64,000 nt of DNA from Marsupella aquatica (lineage: Eukaryota > Marchantiophyta), in NCBI GenBank assembly GCA_973895155.1, contig OZ316898.1, positions 14,508,001 through 14,572,000 of the forward strand, in the 5' to 3' direction. Of this stretch, positions 1 through 9,793 are shown in pieces. The stretch's first letter is position 1; the number at the start of each line of letters is the position of its first letter. Below the pieces are notes generated by a model. That model made no database searches, was not told where the DNA came from, and worked only from the letters and a program-made list of their open reading frames with translations. Both the position numbers and the translations under genes were made by a program.

Positions 1-754
1 GTAAATGGTTTCTCCTTGTTGCAAGTCCTTTGAGGTTGTAGCTCACCAGTTGAGAGATTTCATGATGCGTGAGTGATCTCTTGAAAGAGGTTACAGCCAA
101 GGGGTTCATCCACAGTGAACACTGGTTTTCTCAATCAAACATTTAGTCATTCCAAGAGAGAATCTTTGTTCAATGCACTAGCTCTATTCCATACATGACA
201 GTTATACATTAATTCAGTGTTGGCGTTGGTCTGCAATTTTTGGTGGACATTTGCCTTCATGTTTCAATTGACAATATTGGCAGGTTGCGTTTGTGAATTG
301 TTGTATCTGATTCTGGTTAGCTTCTTGCTCTCTTTGTTTGGGCAAATATTTTGGATGGGAGTGGACCAGATGCTCATGGACGGCTGGGCACTCAGATGCC
401 ACACAGAACTTGGGGGAGTTAGCACAATGTTGGACTATGGCTTTCTCAAATGTTTGTTTGCAGACAGTGAACAAAATGTTGTACACAGATCTGAGGCCCT
501 AGGCCCTCAACTTCACTAACTTGGAAGGGTGAACATCACAACAGTAATTTATATCAATCACAAACTAGCTTTTATCAATTATTATAATTATAATTACTGA
601 TCAATAACAAGAAAAGCATTTATGAGGAATGGGAAATATTGCAAGATAAAAGGGGAGGGAGAGCTCCCTGGACAATAAGGGCAAGAATAAGGGCCACAGG
701 GCTGAGGTGGATCTCATTCATTTCAAAATTTATTTGATGTTTATGTCATTTAGA
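1..754. other. Unassigned flanking DNA left of copia-A
   Basis: I see no recognisable gene or repeat here. Two short overlapping open frames on opposite strands around 214-519 have no recognisable domain and look fortuitous. The stretch ends at the target-site duplication GAAAT (755-759) of the copia-A element. Confidence 0.5.
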
Positions 755-759
755 GAAAT

Positions 760-804
760 TGTTAGGAATTGACTTGAGTTCCCGACTATAGTTAGTTTGG
801 CCTT
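760..804 (+). repeat. Copia-A 5' LTR, left piece
   Basis: Matches the first 45 bases of the 3' LTR at 16662, starting TGTTAGGAATTGACT. It is cut after GCCTT by the 4.2-kb insertion. The rest of the LTR resumes at 4994. Confidence 0.93.
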
Positions 805-820
805 TGTGATGGGGTCCCCG

Positions 821-1065
821 CTCGGGGGGGTCACTATATGAAGGGTCATACATCACGTGCGACGGTTTGGGTCATTTATGACCCCCCTAAGTCACTTTCT
901 AGAAATTTGTACGACACCAATCATGTGATGACACGTATGCATTTTGCAATTAAATAACCCTATATTTCCATAGAAGACTTAATAAGTCTTCCGCCAAAAC
1001 CATTTAAATGGCCCTATACTTCGTCGCACATGATATGTCACTTCCATGGAAGTGACCCCCCCGAG
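821..1065 (+). mobile_element. MITE-A copy 1 (hAT-like, 245 bp)
   Basis: The ends are CTCGGGGGGGTCAC and GTGACCCCCCCGAG, perfect terminal inverted repeats. A perfect 8-bp duplication GGTCCCCG flanks it (813-820 and 1066-1073). The 8-bp target site and short non-coding body suggest a hAT-type MITE. It is about 98% identical to the inverted copy at 5094-5338 (four differences seen). It sits inside the 4.2-kb insert, so it moved after that insertion. Confidence 0.95.
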
Positions 1066-1134
1066 GGTCCCCGGCTCGAAAAGTCAGCATTAGGTGTTAT
1101 TGGCAAGATGCATGTAAATAAATAAGCCAATATA

Positions 1135-1421
1135 CTCGGGGGGTTGACTATAAAAAATCTTAGGAACCACGTGTGATCCAAAATAGGTATTTTTGATAGA
1201 AATTAACTAAATTTTTAAAAAGCGTATGAGGCAAAAGAAGGTATTATAAACTCATGTTTATGGAATATTCTCTAATATATACCTTTTATAAAGTAAAATA
1301 GGTTATTAATATTGAAAATAGAGAATATTCTTGGAATATTTTCTTTATAAAATAGGCCTATTTATATTAGGCTAGGATCGCATGTGGTACCCCAGAATAC
1401 ACACTTAGTTAACCCCCCGAG
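1135..1421 (+). mobile_element. MITE-B copy 1 (287 bp)
   Basis: The ends are CTCGGGGGGTTGAC and GTTAACCCCCCGAG. The flanks share CAATATA (1128-1134 and 1422-1428); depending on how the terminal C is assigned, the duplication is 7 or 8 bp. The body is AT-rich and non-coding. A diverged second copy lies at 20254-20544. The termini resemble MITE-A (CTCGGGGGG) but the interior does not, so the two families may share one transposase. Confidence 0.92.
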
Positions 1422-1674
1422 CAATATACACAAGAGTTTTTCAATTTTTTTTAATTTCTTAAAAGTTAATCATCCCGGTGTGTGTTCATGTTTCTCTGGA
1501 GGGCCAGAGCTATTTGAACCCGGGAGGAACTATTTTTTTAATTGACACTTTGCTCTCTTGGGTCTTGTTGTTGTGGGAGAAGAAAATTAGGCATCTTAAG
1601 GGGATACCACCAATTAACATTTGGAGACCCCGACAGTTTTTCTTGGCCCCGGTGTAATATGGCGGAGTCGCCAC

Positions 1675-1804
1675 GGAGGAGGAGCCCGCGAGCCGTGGGG
1701 TGCCAGGTGGAGTCATCCGGGGAGGAGGAGCCCGCGAGCCGTGGGGCACCAGGTGGAGTCAGCCGGGGAGGAGGAGCCGGTGAGCCATGGGGCGCCAGGT
1801 GGAG
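1675..1804 (+). repeat. GC-rich 46-bp minisatellite, about 2.8 copies
   Basis: Units start at 1675, 1721 and 1767, each beginning GGAGGAGGAGCC and running through a GTGGGG.(G/A)CCAGGTGGAG core. The array makes several fortuitous proline/glycine-rich open frames on both strands. I do not regard any of these as genes. Confidence 0.9.
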
Positions 1805-2214
1805 GGCCCAATGTAAGGTTGCGTGCCCACAAGTTGGGAGGCAGCAGGCGCAAGACGGAGGGCCGCCCCGGGAGTAGCAAGCCCCGGGAGTAGCGAGCCC
1901 CGGCAGGAGAAGGCAACCAGGAGTAAAAGCACGAGTGGGGTAGTAGGCGCAAGGAGGAGGCCGCAAGCCGGGAGTAACTCACCCAAGTGCCGAAAGCAAA
2001 TGCATTTTCTTTCCCACACCTCATTGCGGAAAGCTCTCGAGATATCTCCCCATTTTTTTTGAAGTATTCCCTTGGCGCTTGGCTTGGAGAGCTATGATAG
2101 CAACAGTGGCAGCATTGGGTGACTTCTGGGAATTGAGAGTGGTTCTTGATCGAGTGATGGGGGCCGTTCGGGCCAGGGTTTAAATTTTGCTACTGGATTT
2201 TGTGACGGGATTTT

Positions 2215-3538
2215 GTGAGATCAAGAGATTTTTCCAGAGTATGGATGCTTGATCAGCCTGAGTTCAGTGCAGCTCGCATTCGTCGGTACAAGGCCGCTTA
2301 CTGGGACTACATTGCGTCGCGAATTGCTAAAGAGAGAAAAGGAAGACATACAGCCATGAGTACTGGACCAAATACCCGTAGTGCATCCGTTGAGAGGAGG
2401 GTTTTCCAAAGAGACTACCCTCGGACTTCTGCCAAGATGATGGAGGAGTGCAAGGAGATTTTTCAGGCCACGGGTCTCACCAATTTCATGCGGGTAGAGA
2501 TCAGGATTCCCCAAGATAGGACTTGGAATGTGGAGACGGGATTAGAGTTTTGTACGGAGGGGATATACTTTCATTGTACACAGAGGTTGATCCCCAACAT
2601 GGAGCTGGCCAAGCTATTGTTCCTGGACAACCAGGATTTCACTTTTCAGCCAGCGGAGCCACCAGAGACACTTACGTTGGAGAAGCTAGCTGAGGTTGTG
2701 AGAGATCCCACCTCCGTAACCACCATTCCCCTTTCATCATTCAAGGAACCAGCCTTCAAGGGGTTGGTGGCCAAGATACACCAACAGGTGCTTGGCCGGG
2801 GGCAATTTGAAGTGGTGAGTGGAGATCAATTGGCTATTGCCAATGACATCAAAGCCCACCCAAGTCACACTTACGGATGGTGGTACTTTGGGCTGAAGAA
2901 AGCATTGGCCATAGATCCTAAAAGTGTGAAGTCCGGAGGGAGCGTTCATTTGATGGTGTCCTTCCTCTTGGCCAGGTCAGAAGGGCTCCTCCCCTCTCTG
3001 GGAACTGAAGAATCCGTGCCACCCTTCACCATGGAAATACGGAGGATTGCAACTACCATCTTAGGGAGTCTCGCGACGGAACCACCGTCTGAACCTATAG
3101 CCAAAACCACTACAGAAGAGGAACCAGATGAGGATAGCACGGTGGAGTGGATGGAGTCGCTTGTGGGGAATCCGAAGGAGCCCTTTGATTACGATGTGCC
3201 CGAGGTGTATTTGGCTGAATTACGTGATTTCCGCAATGGAGTGCATGAGGGGCTGAAGTTGTGCCAAACTTTGAGAGAGGCCCTCAACCAAGCCAATGCT
3301 AGGGTAGAAACCTTGTAGACGAGAAGCCAGGCCTTGAAAGAGGTGATAAAGCCTAAGGAGGTAGTGATCCAAGAGCAAGGTGGATCACTTACGGAGGCAT
3401 AGGCTCAAATTTCTCAGTTGCACGGAGCTAAGGAAGCGTTGGAGGTGGGAGTCTTGAGGGAGGAATTGGCCAAGCTCAAGCAGAGCACTAGTGAGATAGA
3501 GAGGCTGAAGCGACAAATTGTGGAGTTACGGGGCTAGG
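2215..3538 (+). pseudogene. Broken ORF of the 4.2-kb insert, coiled-coil C-terminus, family unknown
   Basis: One frame is open for about 367 codons (a GTG at 2215; first ATG at 2245) and continues past two in-frame TAG codons (3316-3318 and about 3400) to a third stop near 3538. The first 330 residues look like a folded domain (motifs such as WWYFGLKKAL near residue 225), followed by an acidic linker (EEEPDEDSTVEW near 305). The tail after residue 335 is rich in heptad-spaced Leu/Glu/Lys and should form a coiled coil; it extends through both stops. There is no zinc knuckle, RT or protease motif. I do not recognise the family. A structural (gag-like) or accessory protein of a non-autonomous retroelement is a guess from context. 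Confidence 0.55.
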
Positions 3539-3539
3539 T

Positions 3540-4988
3540 TGAATGGGTGTCCCCGTCATTACGGGCAGAGATCTCACCTAGTCATGGAATAGCGGGGATG
3601 TTGGATATGCCACCTAGGACCGCAAACCCAGGAACCCCTTTGGCTATCGGTCAGGTCTTACCCTTGGAATTGCAGGGAGGGGAGGAGGCCACTCTATGGA
3701 AGGACACGATTAGCCATGGTTATGTTAGGGTCTGGCAAGCTTTGGCGGCATTGAGGAGACGGGGAGCCTCTGGCCAGGCCCGGGAAGGACTCCCCCGGCA
3801 AGGAGAATAGTAGGTGTTGCACCCACATCAGCGGAGGGCGCCGGCAGTTAGGATTCCCGAGGGTGGAGTCCCGGTTCCGTGAGTGAGTCGAGGGAAGACT
3901 AGTGAGGCGTACGGACGTTGGTCGTACGGATTTTGAATTATGCAACACCTTGGATGAGAGGAATTGCGGGCTTGTTGGAAGGAGCTCGAGGAGCTGATTC
4001 CGGCAAGGTGTGGCACGCCCAGAATGGAGTCAGGATGAAGAAGTTATGAGCTCGGGTGCATTACGGATTCAAACATCCGTAACTTGGTCGTCCGGAGTCC
4101 GTTTACGGAGCCGTTTACGGATTCGTGATCAGGAAGAGCAGAGCTATCCAGGGCCCCCCTCAGGGGAGTAGTTCAAAATGGTTGAGGGTTTCGACCTTGA
4201 GTGGCCCCCTCACTTCCCCGTGACTACCAAGTGCGGTTGGCATAGTCGAAGGCACCGACGGTCCCATAGTTAGATTAGGGTATTAAGAGCACGTGTGTGC
4301 CGCATGTTTTAGCTTAGGGATTCCTCGTGGAAGGTTTTTTTTGTGGCGCTGCTAGGGTAGCCGCCATCGTTGTGACCCCGTAAGGGATGCTTTGGTGTGT
4401 TTTTTTCAGTATTTAGGGGGAGAGCCCCGGAGTAGTGGGGGGGAACTCAGTCTAGTGTTTGCTTAGGGAAGTTATCTCATAGCCAGAGGAGGGAATCAAG
4501 CCAAAGTAGTGAGGTAGAGGTGTAGCACTTGTCCCAGTGAGGCAGGAGTTGGGCAGACGGCAGGAGGCCAGGTTGTCCTTGCAATGTGTTACAATTTTTT
4601 ACCAAAAGATATGGATTTGGTTTGATTCCTGAAGTTTTGGTGTGGCGTTATCTTTTCTGTTTCACGATTGTGTTCTTTCCCCAAGAAGTGTCTAAGGAAT
4701 CCTTGCACAGATTGGTCAACCATGTGAGTAGGAAAGGTGGTGACAGCACTCCACCAGCGACCAGCAGAAGGGTGTGTGGCGTAGTCCATGGGACTTGATC
4801 AAAAGCAGAGAGGCTAATCGGTAGACTTGATCAAAAATTACATTTCCGGGAGCGGAAATAGACATACTCATCCTACATGCAATAGAATACGAATAGCGTC
4901 CCTCCACGTTCCCGTCATACGATAACAAACAATTTTAGTAGGAGGAAATAGGTATTTGTCGTGTAAATCATTTGATAAGCAGGTGACA
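3540..4988 (+). other. Non-coding right part of the 4.2-kb insert
   Basis: No gene recognised. It contains several purine-rich G-runs (for example 4420-4445, AGGGGGAGAGCCCCGG) that could include a polypurine tract, and a short frame at 3547-3810 without known domains. The last 270 bases do not match the start of the insert, so no 3' LTR could be assigned. Confidence 0.4.
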
Positions 4989-4993
4989 ACCTT

Positions 4994-5502
4994 ACTAGGG
5001 TTAATTGACTCTTGGTTAGTTTAGGATAAGATCCACTTATTTAGGCCCACACATCTTAGTCCCTCTTGGGGGGTATAGGTTGGAGGGAGAGCACTCGGGG
5101 GGGTCACTTCCATGGAAGTGGCATATCATGTGCGACGAAGTATAGGGCCATTTAAATGGTTTTGGCGGAAGACTTATTAAGTCTTCTATGGAAATATAGG
5201 GTTGTTTAATTGCAAAATGCATACGTGTCATCACATGATTGGTGTCGTACAACTTTCTAGAAAGTGACTTAGGGGGGTCATAAATGACCCAAACCGTCGC
5301 ACGTGATGTATGACCCTTCATATAGTGACCCCCTCGAGGGAGAGCATTCTCTCCCTCATTCTTCACAGTCATGTTCTTTCTTTTGAACTATGGATCCTTC
5401 AGGAGTTTCTCCATGATCGTGGTGTCTTATCGATGTAGTGTGAGATTGAGTGCTCTCATGTTCCACATTGTTGTCTAGTCTAGAGCTGACGGCTTTCCTA
5501 CA
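4994..5502 (+). repeat. Copia-A 5' LTR, right piece (contains MITE-A copy 2)
   Basis: Aligns with 16707-16957 once the MITE at 5094-5338 and its 8-bp duplication are removed. It ends CTTTCCTACA at 5502, immediately before the primer-binding site. Confidence 0.93.
5094..5338 (-). mobile_element. MITE-A copy 2 (245 bp, inverted relative to copy 1)
   Basis: Inserted into the copia-A LTR with a perfect 8-bp duplication GGAGAGCA (5086-5093 and 5339-5346). The intact 3' LTR (around 16798) shows the unoccupied target. It is the reverse complement of copy 1 with about four differences in 245 bp and the same length. The open frame across it on the minus strand is fortuitous. Confidence 0.96.
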
Positions 5503-5504
5503 AG

Positions 5505-5516
5505 TGGTATCAGAGC
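5505..5516 (+). promoter_or_regulatory. Copia-A primer-binding site
   Basis: TGGTATCAGAGC lies two bases after the 5' LTR. It is the classic plant copia site complementary to initiator tRNA-Met. Confidence 0.93.
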
Positions 5517-6154
5517 TTCATGTTTGACGTTCGGTTGCCTGGACAGTGGTGAGAGTATTCTTTGTGTTGAATCATGGTGACGGATCAAATTGTTTTCAAC
5601 AATTTGTGTGATCGTGTCACTGGTCGTTGTGCGCTAGAGGTTTTGCGTTCAAGAGTGACAGTTTCCCAATTGAAACTTCACATTAGAAGTGTCGGATGTG
5701 TCTCTGGTTTTCTGAATGTACTGTCAGGCGGGCAGTCTTGCGTTTCATTGTGCGTATCGGCAAGCACTTTGTCTCGGTGAAAGTTTCACAGGTCTTTATC
5801 TGGCAAGTGCGGAGCAATATTGTTTTATGTTTTGCTGTTTGTAGCCTAATCTCTTTGGCTATGGAGTCTTTGTGCTCGGCTTGATCTCTTACGGGGTCTT
5901 GGGTTGATATTTTCCTCAAGAAAATGTCAATTTTTTTTCTTTGTGGTTTTTCTCAATTTTTTCTTCGTTCACCTCTTGGGTCGCGTTGCACAACAATTTG
6001 TGGCGACCCCAACAATTTGTGTGGTGGAGTACAAGTGCAAGTACGTAGCCGCCGGGCATTGTAACAGTGAGGTGTGGTTGTTACTTAGGGCAAACAGAAA
6101 ATAACAAGTGAATAATGATTTTGTCCAAAAATCACGTTGTGTTTAGCGCTTGTT

Positions 6155-6400
6155 CTGAGTGGTGGTGAGAAATTTCACCCGCGGGACATTGTTCCATCGC
6201 AGCTCAGTGGTGGTGAGATAGTCTCCCATGGAACACTGTTCTGTTCCAGCTCAGTGGTGGTGAGACAGTCTCCCACGAAACACTATTCCATCGCGGTTCA
6301 TTGGTGGGAAAAAATAGTACCCACGGAACACCGTTCCACGACAACTTGGCGGTGGGAAAAAACAATACGTGACCCATGGAACACCGTTCCGCGGGTGTTT
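6155..6400 (+). repeat. 47-bp leader minisatellite with GGAAC-n3-GTTCC palindromes, five copies
   Basis: The units contain GTGGTGAGA(C/T)AGTCTCCCA followed by a palindrome of the form GGAACACCGTTCC, at spacings of 47-48 bp from about 6157. The array sits in the untranslated leader of copia-A, between the primer site and gag. The last two units are more diverged but keep a perfect GGAACACCGTTCC. It produces shadow frames on both strands. Confidence 0.88.
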
Positions 6401-6595
6401 TGAGGAGAGAAAAATTTCTGGATACATTTTTTTCCGAAGCAATTTTTTGCCAAATCGTTTTCAGATATTGGTAGTGTACCTTGCAGGCTACGTGGTGGTG
6501 CATTACAATTCCACTTTTGCCAACTTTTATTTTTTGGTGATTGTGTCTAGAGGTATTTTGGTACTTGTGTTTCCTGTGTGTTTGTGTCAACATTG

Positions 6596-6925
6596 ATGAC
6601 TTCAAGAAAGCTTGCGGAGCCGAAGTTTGAGGTGGAAAAGTTTGATGGGAAGGTCAGCTTTAGCCTATGGACTCGGAAGGTGACCAACGTGTTGATCCAG
6701 CAAGGTCTTGAGAAGACCATCACTGGAGTGAAGCCCTCGACTCTTACAGATGAGGAATGGGAAGACATGTCGGTGCAGGCATGTAGTACAATTGAGTTGT
6801 TCTTGGTGAACAACATTCTCAAGAATGTGTTGGGGATGGATCGCAACGATAAGAATATTTGGGATACGCTTACTCAGCGATACCAAAGTACTTCATTGAC
6901 TACTCGCATTTACCAGTTGGAGTGA
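6596..6925 (+). pseudogene. gag: Copia-A gag, N-terminal fragment
   Basis: The ATG at 6596 opens a frame starting MTSRKLAEPKFEVEKFDG, the typical copia gag start (compare KFEVEKYDG in copia-B). It keeps the N-terminal gag region (SLWTRKVTNVLIQQGLE, DEEWEDM) but stops after about 109 codons at TGA 6923-6925. Immediately downstream the sequence matches the region before integrase. Compared with copia-B about 0.7 kb is missing, covering the rest of gag, the CCHC knuckle and the protease active site. An internal deletion therefore fused gag to the pre-integrase region out of frame. It cannot make a working capsid protein. Confidence 0.9.
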
Positions 6926-9430
6926 CTATCAAATTCCGGATGTTTGATGGTGTTGTGCGAGCATTGACGGAAGTCAGGCACATACCAGACATCTCTAAGA
7001 ACTTTATTTCTCTTGGTGCTTTGGAAGTTGGTGGATATCATTTCACTGCATGTGATGGTGCGCTCTTTGTTGTCAAAGGTGAGGTATCTTTGATTAAGAC
7101 GCTCCGACAAAACAATTTGTACATCTTGCAATGAGATGTTATTGCTCCTAGAGTGGAGCATCATGTCGATTATGTGGTGGAATATTTGGATGCAATGGCA
7201 TCGTCGGTTGCTTCAATTGAGGCACCATCAACATCTAGTCGCACACAGGCCATAGATTTATGACATGCACGTTTGGGGCACTTGAGTGGTAAAGGATTGG
7301 CAGCATTGGCAAATAGAGATTTGCTGCAAGGCGCACAATCTGGAAAACTTTCTTTCTATGAAGATTGCATCTATAGCAAGCAGAGGAGAGTGAGTTTCAG
7401 TTCTAGTTCCTACCAATCTTGCAAGATTCTTGAGTATATACATTCGGATGTTTGGTGTCCATCGCCAAAACCGTCGTTGGGTGGAGCCAGATATTTTGTG
7501 AAGTTTGTAGATGATTATTCTCGAATGTGTTGGCTGTACTACATGAAGGAGAAGTCTCAAGTATTTGAGATCTTCAAGGAGTGGAAAGCCATGGTGGAGC
7601 TACAAACTGGGAAGGAGTTGAAGTGTGTTCGGTCAGATAACGGTGGCGAGTATAAGTCCAATGAGTTTGACCAATTTGGTCGAGACCTTGGCGTCAATTA
7701 CACTGTACCGGAGACCCCGCAACAGAATGGAGTGGCACAATGGTTGAATCAGATATTACTGGAGAAAGCATGCAGCATGCTATGGAGGTCCAAGTTGCCC
7801 AATAATTTTTGGGTTGAAGCTGTCAACCAAGCTGCATACGTTTACAACCTGTCACCACACAGTAGTAAGTTGATGTAGACTCCATTTGAGTTATGATATA
7901 AGAGACCTGCTAATTACTCTAGACTCTGAGTTTTTGGGTGTGCTGCCTATGTTCACATTGAGCAAACACCCAGGTCTAAGTTGGATCCCAAGTCTAAGAA
8001 ATGTATTTTTCTAGGCTTTAGTCTGGGGCAGAAGGGCTACAAATTGTGGGATCCTATCGATTGCAAGGCAGTTGTGAGTAGAAATGTTGTTTTTGACAAA
8101 GAATGGTTGTCAAGAACCCAGGATAATCAAGAGGAGCACGTGGAGGAACCCACTATGGTGGAGCTTGATGGTGTTGAGGAAGCTGCTGGTCCCTCTGGTA
8201 GAGGTGCAATTCCTCAATTGAGGCGATCCACAAGGGCCAATCTTGGCCAACCCCCTGATAGATTTGGTTTTGCAGATCCAATTGTGTTCATGTTGTTGAG
8301 CACGACGATGATCCCGATGTTATATTGCTCACTAAAGATGGAGACCCCTCTAGCTATGAAGAAGCTATGGCCTCTCAAGAGAAGGATAAGTGGATGGAAG
8401 CAATGTTCAAGGAACTGAATTCTTTGAAGAAGAATTCAACTTGGCGCTTAGTGGGCATGCCTCGCGGGAAGATATTGGTTTCGTGTAGATGGTTGTACAA
8501 GAAGAAGCAGGATGGTACTTACAAGGCACGCCTTGTTGCCAAAGGGTACACCCAGAAGGAGGGCTTGGACTACACGGAGATTTTCTCACCAGTTGTCAAA
8601 CTCGCTACTATCCGTGTTTTACTTGCAATTGTGGCATTCTATGATCTTGAGTTAGATCAAATGGATGTAATTGCTGCTTTCCTACATGGATTGCTTGATG
8701 TGGAGATTTATATGGCTCAGCCTCTAGGTTTTATTGACAAGAAGACCAGACACTAGGTGTGTCAGCTCTTGCGCTTGTTATACGGATTGAAGTAGAGTCC
8801 CAGATAATGGAATAAGCGTTTGGATTCCTTCTTGTTATCACAGACGTTCACCCAGAGTGAACATGATTGTTGTATTTACATGAAGGAGGTGGAGAATTAA
8901 TCACACTTTGGTTACATTGTCCTAGCACTGTACGTGGATGACATGTTGATCCTGGCTGAGAATAAGTCTGATGTTGCCCATCTGAAAGCAATGCTAAGTA
9001 AGGAGTTTTCAATGAAGGGCTTGGGTCAGGCCAAGAAGATCATAGGGATGGAGATTCATTGTGATAGGGAGCAGAGGCAATTATGGTTGTCTTAGAGGCA
9101 GTATTTAGAGAAAATACTTGCCAAGTAAATTAGATGGAGAATGCAAAACCAGTTGGTACTCCATTGGCTTCCCACTTTAAACTCTCAAAGAATTATTGCC
9201 CTTCTAGTGAGAGTGATAGATTGGCGATGAAATAGGTTCCCTATGATAGTGTTGTGGGTAGTTTGATGTATGCAATGTCATGCACTAGACCTGACATTCC
9301 CCACGCCATTAGCATTTTGAATAGATTTATGGCAAACCCTGGTAAACTTCATTGGGAAGCAGTGAAGTGGGTTTTGCGATATCTGAAAGGAACCTTAGAT
9401 TGTGGGATTCTATTTGACGGTACTAAAGCA
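6926..9430 (+). pseudogene. pol: Copia-A pol, part 1: pre-integrase, integrase, RT, start of RNase H
   Basis: Reading across several stops and shifts, the domains run in copia order. The pre-integrase strand FRMFDGVVRALTEVRHIP is at about 6937-6990. The integrase runs from about 7264, with GHLSGKGL and a damaged zinc finger (the first Cys of the usual C-x2-C reads Tyr: FYEDC). Its core shows SDVW, RSDNGGEY and QQNGVAQ, so the catalytic Glu of the D,D-35-E triad reads Gln. RT runs from about 8340 with KARLVAKGYTQ and YVDD at 8931-8942, and the C-terminal CTRPDI region is near 9290. RNase H starts near 9400 and is cut at 9435 by copia-B. Many in-frame stops (7876, 8754 and others) make it a pseudogene. 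Confidence 0.92.
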
Positions 9431-9435
9431 GAATC

Positions 9436-9779
9436 TGTTAGATATTGCTCTAGTCTTGTGACTCTTGTGCTAACCACAGTTAGGCTAACTCGGGTTAGGA
9501 CCTAGCTAAGGTTAGTGGTAGTGCTGTTGTGCATATAGCCAAGGCTGATGCCAGACCCTGGTGGAACTTAGGCTCATTGTTACGGAGCTAGTTGAGAGAT
9601 AGGGAGAGCTTGTGCTGTGGATGCTTGGTATGGCCGGTCGGCCTAGAGTGCAGTAAAGCTCTTGTGTGTTCCCGTGGACGTAGCCTCATGTGGAGGTGAA
9701 CCACGTATCTCTCTGTGTCGACTATTGTGCGTTGGATGGTTCATGGGCTTGCCGTTGCGAATGTCGTCTATGCTCAACA
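9436..9779 (+). repeat. Copia-B 5' LTR (344 bp)
   Basis: Begins TGTTAGATATTGC and ends TATGCTCAACA. It is about 98% identical to 15749-16092; six of the seven differences I counted are transitions. Confidence 0.97.
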
Positions 9780-9781
9780 AG

Positions 9782-9793
9782 TGGTATCAGAGC
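9782..9793 (+). promoter_or_regulatory. Copia-B primer-binding site
   Basis: TGGTATCAGAGC, two bases after the 5' LTR, complementary to initiator tRNA-Met as in copia-A. Confidence 0.93.

Larger units (their letters stand above)
805..4988 (+). mobile_element. 4.2-kb insert in the copia-A 5' LTR, probable non-autonomous retroelement
   Basis: Aligning the split 5' LTR with the intact 3' LTR shows that 805-4988 is foreign. The flanks are GCCTT (800-804) and ACCTT (4989-4993), an imperfect 5-bp duplication. The inserted DNA starts TGTGATG and ends GGTGACA, so it has TG...CA ends. I could not find a second LTR: the left end (805-1620, minus two MITEs) and the right end do not resemble each other. 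The insert carries a GC-rich minisatellite, one long broken ORF with a coiled-coil tail, and no RT, integrase or RNase H. A LARD-like non-autonomous element, or a recombinant that lost one LTR, would fit. The insertion event is certain; the class is inference. Confidence 0.75.

Noticed and set aside
1510-2062. Several proline/glycine-rich frames on both strands
   Set aside because: They all come from the 46-bp GC-rich minisatellite and have no independent coding support.
4380-4988. 3' LTR of the 4.2-kb insert
   Set aside because: The sequence does not match the start of the insert at 805; only the terminal dinucleotides agree.
5037-5372. 111-codon minus-strand frame
   Set aside because: It spans MITE-A copy 2 and adjoining LTR; a similar frame in copy 1 is broken. 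Non-coding.
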